DNA of 8,423 nucleotides from Terriglobia bacterium (GTDB lineage: Bacteria; Acidobacteriota; Terriglobia; UBA7540), in assembly GCA_030040515.1 (NCBI GenBank), contig JASHTO010000557.1:1-8423 (forward strand), given 5' to 3'. This document shows positions 1 through 5,375 of this stretch, piece by piece. Both the position numbers and the translations under genes were made by a program. Position 1 is the stretch's first letter. Each line of letters begins with the position of its first letter. The notes below the pieces were generated by a model. That model did not search any database. It saw only the letters and a list, made by a program, of their open reading frames with translations, and was not told where the DNA came from.

Positions 1-231
1 GAGGCGGAGGCGATGCACACCATTCGGACTTCGCCGGGTATTGAGGACGTTTGGCAGTTGCACTACGCCCAGAATGCCGGCAAGGAAAACAACTCGCCCG
101 AGCCCTTCATCGTGAATGTCGATCAAGACGCGAAGGTGAGCTGGATCAAGCTCTCCGCCCAGTCCGACGGCGCATTTACCGTGACCAACAGCCGGAATGG
201 AAATTCGAAGACCTATCCGCCAAGGCCGTGA
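1..231 (+). CDS. C-terminal fragment of a probable MBL-fold (ComEC-like) metallohydrolase
   Basis: The frame is open from the first base of the window and ends at TGA 229-231, so this is the 3' end of a gene that begins upstream. The ATG at 13 is not taken as a start because coding continues to its left. The 76 visible residues include 'GIEDVWQLHYAQNAGKENN' and, near the end, 'WIKLSAQSDGAFTVTNSRNG' followed by a short basic tail. From memory this ending resembles the C-terminus of secreted MBL-fold/ComEC-like hydrolases common in Acidobacteriota. The metal-binding HxHxDH motif would lie upstream and cannot be checked here. The gene converges with the cytochrome gene across only 20 bp, with no clear terminator hairpin. 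The family call is moderately sure; that it is a real coding end is much surer. Confidence 0.6.
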   Translation, partial: EAEAMHTIRTSPGIEDVWQLHYAQNAGKENNSPEPFIVNVDQDAKVSWIKLSAQSDGAFTVTNSRNGNSKTYPPRP

Positions 232-251
232 TTCCTCGCGCCAGGCGGTCT

Positions 252-770
252 TCACACCGTGTCGTGGCAGGTGCGGCAGCCGGTCGCAGCGCCCTTCAGT
301 TTGTGGCAATCGATGCAGGCCTGCATGGTGGTGGGCTTTTCCTTCACGATCACGTCTCGCTCACGAACCGGCCCGTGGCAGCTCGCGCAATCCAGTTTCG
401 CTTTGGTGACGTGCGTTCGATGTGAAAAGTAGACGTAATCCGGAACTTCGTAGACCTGCACCCAGGGTACAGGCTCCTTGCGCGCTGCATAGTCGGCGAG
501 CTTCTTGATGTACACGCTGTCCGCCTTGAGGGTGGCGTGGCAGGCCATGCACTTTTCTTCGGGTGGATACTCCATCGTCCAGCCGTCGTCGGAAACCTTG
601 TGGCAATCCGCGCACTCGCGCAGAAATTGCGTGTGCAGCTTGTGGCTGAAGGGGAGGGGCTGAGGCTTGGCGGGCGGCGCGGAAGGTTTATTCTGTGCCC
701 TCAATCCCTCGGCTGCCGCGAGGGCGGCAATAATCATCACGGCCACTTCGATTTTGCGCAGGGATTTCAT
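252..770 (-). CDS. Periplasmic pentaheme c-type cytochrome (cytochrome c3/c7-like)
   Basis: This 172-residue protein starts with a basic, hydrophobic Sec-type signal peptide (residues 1-26, likely cleaved near LRA-Q). It has five CxxCH heme-attachment motifs: CADCH (53-57), CMACH (74-78), CASCH (128-132), CIDCH (152-156) and CRTCH (165-169). Two FSHxxH motifs (41-46 and 115-120) would supply distal histidine ligands, as in cytochrome c3/c7-like domains. The repeated FSH-CxxCH layout suggests two tandem heme modules. It should carry electrons in the periplasm. Its ATG overlaps the ancestral TGA of the PQQ dehydrogenase as ATGA (767-770), so it belongs to that operon and is the likely electron acceptor of the dehydrogenase. 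No Shine-Dalgarno is visible upstream of the ATG, which suggests translation by coupling. The exact redox partner is inferred from context. Confidence 0.9.
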   Translation of the reverse strand: MKSLRKIEVAVMIIAALAAAEGLRAQNKPSAPPAKPQPLPFSHKLHTQFLRECADCHKVSDDGWTMEYPPEEKCMACHATLKADSVYIKKLADYAARKEPVPWVQVYEVPDYVYFSHRTHVTKAKLDCASCHGPVRERDVIVKEKPTTMQACIDCHKLKGAATGCRTCHDTV

Positions 771-910
771 CCGGGCAGGGCAAAGGCTACGAATGCGTCG
801 CCGGAGCGTGTGCGCGGCTTCCCGCCGCCGCCCGCCGCGATAACCACGTACTGTTTGCCTCCAACTTCATAAGTGCAAGGCGTCGCATAACCGCCAGCGG
901 GGAGCTTGGC
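767..910 (-). pseudogene. Severed in-frame C-terminus of the PQQ dehydrogenase
   Basis: Directly after the TAA at 911-913 the same frame stays open for 47 codons to a TGA at 767-769. The translation includes 'AKLPAGGYATPCTYEVGGKQ' followed by 'YVVIAAGGGGK' and ends 'GDAFVAFALPG'. This matches the well-known end of GDH-like quinoproteins (LPAGGxATPxTYxVxGxQYVVIAAGG...GDxxxAFALP), which forms the last propeller blade. There is no start codon with a ribosome binding site inside it, so it should not be made on its own. One base change from a sense codon such as CAA or GAA explains the break. It may be a true nonsense mutation or a sequencing or assembly error. Confidence 0.85.
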
Positions 911-2653
911 TTACCACAGAATCTTGCCGTCGATCTTATCGAAGGCGCGGAACATTTCATCCTGCGTCGAACCGATGAACACAACCCCTCCTGCAGTGCA
1001 GATGGAGCCGCCGATGTTCTGCGTGCCGGTGGGCGGAATCCCGCGCGCGGTCAACGCCTTGAACTCGCCCAGCACCTTCTGCCACACGATTTCGCCGCGA
1101 TTCAAATCAAACGCGGTGAACTGTCCCCACGGCGGCTTGATGGCGGCATAACCTTCCTGGTCCAAAAAGTGGTTGTAACCCGTGTGCGCATACGGGTAAC
1201 TGGAGCCCTTCGGCGCGGGCACCAGCGTCATGATATAGGGCTCATCGTGCGAGTTGATGTAGAACCAGTTCGTCGAGGGGTCGAACGAGCCGCTCCCCCA
1301 GTTTGAGCCGCCATCGAAGCCGGGAAAAATGACAGTGCCCTCCGGGCTCGGCGGGCGCCACATTCCGTGCAGTGATTTCCGGAAAATTTCAAGGACGTAC
1401 GCGTGCGCTTCCGGCGAAATGTTGGTGATGTCGTCCTCGGTAAATTCCTGGCGCGCATAGGGCGGGGGGGTCAACACCTGATGCTGTGTGGGCCATGCCT
1501 GCTCGCCGGGAACGTTCGAGGGCGGCACGGGCCGTTCTTCAATGGGAAAGAGCGGTTTTCCGGTCTCGCGGTCGAGAATGAAAAGCTGGCCGAACTTGGT
1601 GGGCTGCACGGCGGCGTCCACCTGCCGGCCGTCGAGGTTGAGCGTGACGAGCGTCGCGGCGCAGGGAAGATCGCGGTCCCATAAATCGTGGTGAACCACC
1701 TGATAGTGCCAGATGCGCTTGCCGGTGGCGGCGTCAAGAGCTAGTAGGCAATTTGCAAACAAATTGGCGCCCAGCCGCTGCCCGCCGTAGAAATCAAACG
1801 CGCAGCAGCCCGTGGAGAGAAATACCCAGCCGCGCTTTTCATCCAGCGTCATCCCGCCCCAATCGTTGGCGCCGCCCGTGGTGCGCCAGGAATCGTCCGG
1901 CCAGGAGTCATTGCCGAACTCCCCGTGCTGTGGGGGATTGTGAAAAATCCAGGCCAGCTCGCCCGTACGCACGTCGAAGGCGCGAACGTGGCCGGGCGCG
2001 GCCGGATCGGGACCCTCGCCGCACATGGCGCCGAGAATAATCAGGTCTTTGTAAATGATTCCCGGTGAGGTAACGTCGTAGGTCAGATTGGTGAGGTCGC
2101 GCCCCATCCCGAGCTTCAGGTCCACGCTTCCGCCCTCGCCGAATTGTTGGATCAGCTTGCCGGTGCGCGCGTCAAACGCCATCAGATGAGCATCCGCGAC
2201 ATAAAAGATTCGCCGGTCGCCGCCGTCTTCCCAGTAGGTAACCCCGCGATTCACCCCGCGCGGCTTGTCCGCGGGCACACCCTCGAAGGGGTCGAACCGC
2301 CACCGCAGCTTGCCTGTCGCCGCATCGAGCGCGCAGACCTTTAATTGCGCCGTGGTGATGTACATCACTCCGCGCACCACCAGCGGATTGCACTCCATGG
2401 TGGTGGCGGGCTTGCGGCGGCCGTCGCCGGTGTGATACGTCCAGGCCACCTTAAGCTGATGCACATTATCGCGGTTGATTTGGTCAAGGGGCGAGTAGTG
2501 CCACGCCGCGGAATTGCCGTGGTAGACGCGCCACTCGCGCGCCGGATCGACCTCTGGCAGGGCCGTGGAAATGGATGCGGGCCAAGCCGAGGCAGCGAGC
2601 AAGGTCGAAGCGCCATGCTTCAGAAATCTGCGGCGGTCTATGCCACGGGGCAT
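911..2653 (-). CDS. Tat-exported PQQ-dependent (glucose dehydrogenase-like) dehydrogenase, truncated by an in-frame stop
   Basis: The 580-residue frame starts with a Tat signal (RRRFLK, residues 7-12) and hydrophobic stretch, then a PQQ beta-propeller. Propeller W-motifs of the TGxxxW type end at W118, W235, W315, W524 and W580. The segment 'VHHDLWDRDLP' (320-330) and 'PTKFGQLFILDR' (351-362) match the catalytic part of membrane glucose dehydrogenase. By eye D326 and K353 correspond to its active-site Asp and Lys, with the same 27-residue spacing. It lacks the five-helix membrane anchor of that enzyme and has no CxxCH heme motif, so electrons must go to a separate carrier. The substrate is probably a sugar or alcohol but is not certain. 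The start at 2653 is fixed by an AGGAGG and the Tat motif. The frame ends in TAA at 911-913, right after W580, although the conserved C-terminus continues in frame to 767. The product is therefore short by 47 residues and may be inactive. Confidence 0.85.
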   Translation of the reverse strand: MPRGIDRRRFLKHGASTLLAASAWPASISTALPEVDPAREWRVYHGNSAAWHYSPLDQINRDNVHQLKVAWTYHTGDGRRKPATTMECNPLVVRGVMYITTAQLKVCALDAATGKLRWRFDPFEGVPADKPRGVNRGVTYWEDGGDRRIFYVADAHLMAFDARTGKLIQQFGEGGSVDLKLGMGRDLTNLTYDVTSPGIIYKDLIILGAMCGEGPDPAAPGHVRAFDVRTGELAWIFHNPPQHGEFGNDSWPDDSWRTTGGANDWGGMTLDEKRGWVFLSTGCCAFDFYGGQRLGANLFANCLLALDAATGKRIWHYQVVHHDLWDRDLPCAATLVTLNLDGRQVDAAVQPTKFGQLFILDRETGKPLFPIEERPVPPSNVPGEQAWPTQHQVLTPPPYARQEFTEDDITNISPEAHAYVLEIFRKSLHGMWRPPSPEGTVIFPGFDGGSNWGSGSFDPSTNWFYINSHDEPYIMTLVPAPKGSSYPYAHTGYNHFLDQEGYAAIKPPWGQFTAFDLNRGEIVWQKVLGEFKALTARGIPPTGTQNIGGSICTAGGVVFIGSTQDEMFRAFDKIDGKILW

Positions 2654-2663
2654 GTGCGAATTT

Positions 2664-2669
2664 CCTCCT
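2664..2669 (-). promoter_or_regulatory. Shine-Dalgarno of the PQQ dehydrogenase gene
   Basis: On the minus strand a perfect AGGAGG sits 10 nt before the ATG at 2653. It is the strongest ribosome binding site in the window and settles the start in front of the Tat signal. The downstream cytochrome gene, by contrast, has none. Confidence 0.8.
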
Positions 2670-2685
2670 GAGAAAACGAAGCGGC

Positions 2686-2715
2686 ATCATACGACGGGCG
2701 GGACAAAAATTACAA
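2686..2715 (-). promoter_or_regulatory. Candidate sigma70-type promoter for the dehydrogenase-cytochrome operon
   Basis: Reading the minus strand, a TTGTAA box (2710-2715; 4 of 6 consensus bases) is followed after 18 bp by TATGAT (2686-2691; 5 of 6). The predicted start near 2679 would leave a leader of about 25 nt that carries the AGGAGG. It lies in an AT-richer patch of the 176-bp gap between the receptor and dehydrogenase genes. If real, the dehydrogenase and cytochrome can be transcribed apart from the receptor. The rest of the gap shows no clear terminator; TTCCGGAA near 2766-2773 is only an 8-bp palindrome. Confidence 0.4.
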
Positions 2716-2829
2716 ATCCTACACACGCACGCCGGACCGGGCGAACTGTGAAGATGGACCGCTGTTTCCGGAACCTGGTGATGACACTCCAAGAAGAGAC
2801 GGACGCGACAAAGGGGGAGGCAACTGTGC

Positions 2830-5133
2830 CTACCGTAGGATTAGCCGGAAACCCGCACGAAATAAAATGGGCGGGCCGTTGGTCAGGAATGGCGTGCGCG
2901 CGACATCGTAACGCTCGTCAAGCAGGTTTTCTCCCGCCACAAAAATCTCCATGCCGCGTCCCAGTGGCCGCGAGGCCTGCGCATCGAGCATGAAGTAGTG
3001 ATTCAGCAAAAGCGTATTCGGACTGTTGTCAAAGGTTGCGCCCACATAGCGCGCTTCCATCGACGCAGTGATGCGATGCGGACGCGTGTATCGAGCCTGG
3101 AGTGTCACGTCGTGCCGGGGGACTTCCGGCACCAGCAATCCCACGAGTTGGGGATTGGCGGGGAAGCTGGTGACGGTGGCAGCGACGTACTGCAAGCCCC
3201 CGGTGAAGGTAAGGTCGTTCGTTACGCGTCCTTCCGCCTCCAGCTCAAGGCCGCGCGAGCGCGTTTCCCCCAGGTTCTGCCTCTGCTGCGTGGTCAGGCT
3301 GGGCGTGGTGGAAAGCGTCACGTTGGCGATGGGATCGCTCACATCGCTCCAGAAAAACGTGCCGCGCAGGCTCAGCCGATCCTCCCACGCGCTGTAGCTT
3401 GCGCCGGCTTCCGCGCCGGTCAATTGCTCGGCGGTCAGGCCGCTATTGGCGAGTGTCAACGTATTGCCCTGGCGAAAATTCCGGTAAAGCTCGTTCAAGG
3501 TGGGCGGGCGAAACGCGCGATAGATGGACGCCCGCAGGATAAAATTGTTTCGGGCGCGGAAAAGTGCGGAAAGGCGCGGGCTCAGGGCCTGTTCGCTGCG
3601 CGGGGTGTAGTTGGTTACCTGCAAGGGTCCCGCGGTCGAGAGCGGCCGCGTGACGGTGAGCGCATCGTAATTCTGCCAGTCGTCCACGCGCACTCCGCCG
3701 GTGATGAGCACGCGCGTTCCGATGCGCACAATGTCCTCGCCATAGATTCCCCAGATGCGCTGGCGGCCCCCCGCTCCCACCGCAGTGGAAACGCTACCTG
3801 CCGAATACATCAGCTCGTTGCTCGCGCCGCGCACTTCCTGCCCGTCGAATCCCGCGGCGAGGGTCTGGTAATCATCCACGTTACGCGTCCATTGCGCGCC
3901 GAGCCCCGCCTGCATCGAGGGCACGCGCTGGATGTCGGTCAGCGTCTCGCTATCCTGGTTCGTGGCAATCGAGGAAAACGACTGATCGTAATCTTCCGGG
4001 CCGCCATAGGCGCGAAATGTGACCGCGCCCGCCGCCGGCGACTGCCAATTTGCACCCACAGCGATCTGGCGCAGGCGCGTGTCGTTGTTCTGGAGGGGCG
4101 TGCCGTTCTTGCGCGAGTCCTCAAAAATCGATCCGCTCGCGAACGCGCGAGCCTGATCGCCGAACAGGCGCTCGATCTTGATTTGGGCGGTGCCGTGCTC
4201 GGAAGCTACGGGCGTATCGATGCTGCCTTCGAGCGGCGGCAGGACGGAGACGTACCCGTTCGTATCGAAACCTTCCATTGAGGCAATCCCCATCCACGGA
4301 CCGCGGCGCAGGCTGGTGGTGAGTGACGCTTCAGGAGTTTCTTCGTTTCCGTAGAAGGTTTGAAAGGTGAGGGAAGAATCCAGCGGGCGGCGCGGGATGA
4401 CATTGATGACGCCGCCCAGCGCGTCGCCGCCGTAGAGATCGGAGACTCCGCCTTCCACTACTTCCACGGAATCGATGGAAGTCGGAGGGATGCGATCCCA
4501 ATAAACCCACCCGCCAAAGGGATCGCCGAGCGGGATGCCGTCCGAAATCACCAGCGCGCGGCTGGCCCCGCTGGTACCCACGCCTCGCAGCGAGACGCCG
4601 AGTGAAGTCGGATTGGCTGTCAGGCTGCCGTTGCGGCGATAAAGCATGAAGCCGGGGACCTGGCCGAGCACGTCATCGAGCGTGATGCCGCCGCTGGACT
4701 TCAGGTCATCATTACTTAATACCGCCACGCTCGCGGCCGTGTCGCTCACGCGCTGTTCTGTGCGCGTGGCGGTGATGGTCATGTGCTCAGTGGGCCCGCG
4801 CGGCGCGAGCGTGATTTCGACCGGACGGGAACCCTGCGCAAGGGCATTCCAAGGCTGCTCGATGGGAGTGTAGTCCGCGCTTTTCACCGTGAGCGTGCCC
4901 GTTTCCATCGGTACCGAGTCAAAATGAAATCGCCCGTCGCGGTCGGTGGTTTGTCTGGCGCGATACGGCGGATTGCTCAGCGTGACCTCCGCGCCCGCGA
5001 CCGGAGCACCCGTCGCGTCGCGCACGATACCATCAATATGGAAGGATCGCTTCTGCTGGCTCATCCCATTTGCGGCAATCAGTACGCTAAGCAGGGTTAC
5101 CGTGCGCTTGAAATTTGTGACGATCGTGGACAT
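2830..5133 (-). CDS. TonB-dependent outer-membrane receptor with N-terminal carboxypeptidase-regulatory-like domain
   Basis: From the ATG at 5133 the protein has 767 residues. It begins MSTIVTNFKRT with a Sec signal peptide (about 1-25), then a carboxypeptidase-regulatory-like beta-sandwich (about 31-109, with 'GIVRDATGAPVAGAEVTL'). A TonB-box-like MTITATR (118-124) precedes a plug domain (about 130-250) with 'SLRGVGTSGASRALVISDGI' and 'SVEVVEGGVSDLYGGDALGG'. The rest is a 22-strand-type barrel, ending in GFRLILR without the usual terminal aromatic residue. It imports a ligand across the outer membrane using TonB/ExbBD energy. The ligand cannot be read from the sequence. The neighbouring PQQ dehydrogenase makes PQQ or a sugar/glycoside plausible. 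The frame is open upstream to an ATG at 5340, but that 69-residue extension precedes the signal peptide and is rejected. A weak AAGG lies 10 nt before the chosen start. Confidence 0.9.
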   Translation of the reverse strand: MSTIVTNFKRTVTLLSVLIAANGMSQQKRSFHIDGIVRDATGAPVAGAEVTLSNPPYRARQTTDRDGRFHFDSVPMETGTLTVKSADYTPIEQPWNALAQGSRPVEITLAPRGPTEHMTITATRTEQRVSDTAASVAVLSNDDLKSSGGITLDDVLGQVPGFMLYRRNGSLTANPTSLGVSLRGVGTSGASRALVISDGIPLGDPFGGWVYWDRIPPTSIDSVEVVEGGVSDLYGGDALGGVINVIPRRPLDSSLTFQTFYGNEETPEASLTTSLRRGPWMGIASMEGFDTNGYVSVLPPLEGSIDTPVASEHGTAQIKIERLFGDQARAFASGSIFEDSRKNGTPLQNNDTRLRQIAVGANWQSPAAGAVTFRAYGGPEDYDQSFSSIATNQDSETLTDIQRVPSMQAGLGAQWTRNVDDYQTLAAGFDGQEVRGASNELMYSAGSVSTAVGAGGRQRIWGIYGEDIVRIGTRVLITGGVRVDDWQNYDALTVTRPLSTAGPLQVTNYTPRSEQALSPRLSALFRARNNFILRASIYRAFRPPTLNELYRNFRQGNTLTLANSGLTAEQLTGAEAGASYSAWEDRLSLRGTFFWSDVSDPIANVTLSTTPSLTTQQRQNLGETRSRGLELEAEGRVTNDLTFTGGLQYVAATVTSFPANPQLVGLLVPEVPRHDVTLQARYTRPHRITASMEARYVGATFDNSPNTLLLNHYFMLDAQASRPLGRGMEIFVAGENLLDERYDVARTPFLTNGPPILFRAGFRLILR

Positions 5134-5375
5134 ACTGACGCTGCCTTGACGATGGGACCGGCGGCGTGAAATCTTTACTAAGCAGCCGTGATTCAATTTC
5201 TGATGAGGTATCCCGAAAGGCCATTGTACATGAAAGGTGGGAAGAGGTCCGGGTTCCGCTTGCCGTGGCACGGCCATCCGCATGCGTTGGAAGCCCATGC
5301 CACAGCGGAAAGATTGGCCAAACTGCTCATCTCCAGACATTCTGCCGATATCGATAAAGAAAAAGGGAAGTCAAT
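5134..5375. promoter_or_regulatory. Divergent intergenic region between the receptor and GH116 genes
   Basis: This 242-bp stretch lies between the outward-facing starts of the TonB receptor and the glycosidase, so it must hold the control elements for the glycosidase and probably for the receptor. I see no convincing -35/-10 pair for either gene. The clearest structure is a perfect inverted repeat, GCCGTG-G-CACGGC, at 5262-5274. A further GTGGCA (5265-5270) pairs with TGCCAC (5298-5303), and CGCATGCG (5279-5286) is an 8-bp palindrome. These could bind a shared regulator, but no known operator is recognised. Confidence 0.4.
5262..5274. repeat. Short perfect inverted repeat GCCGTG-G-CACGGC
   Basis: Six-base arms flank a single central G. 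It lies 102 bp upstream of the glycosidase start and 129 bp upstream of the receptor start on the other strand. There is no T-tract, so it is not a terminator. An operator role is possible but not shown. Confidence 0.35.

Noticed and set aside
225..257. Possible bidirectional terminator between the converging first gene and cytochrome
   Set aside because: Only a 4-bp stem (CGGT/ACCG at 245-258) can be formed and there is no T-tract.
51..425. 124-residue plus-strand frame overlapping the first gene and the cytochrome
   Set aside because: Arg-rich shadow frame crossing two recognisable genes in other frames.
787..984. Separate small minus-strand gene between the dehydrogenase and the cytochrome
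   Set aside because: The region is better explained in another frame as the conserved dehydrogenase C-terminus; the 65-residue frame has no motif or ribosome binding site.
2998..4281. 427-residue open frame on the plus strand, antisense to the TonB receptor
   Set aside because: It is the complementary-frame shadow of the receptor barrel; its composition is Arg/Ala/Gly-rich with no domain, signal or ribosome binding site.
5134..5340. Upstream extension of the receptor frame to an ATG at 5340
   Set aside because: It would put 69 non-conserved residues in front of a normal signal peptide. The internal ATG at 5133 directly precedes the signal peptide.
5314..5343. TTGGCC/CATTCT as a promoter for the glycosidase
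   Set aside because: The -10 box matches only 3 of 6 consensus bases and the spacing is 18 bp; chance matches of this quality are common.
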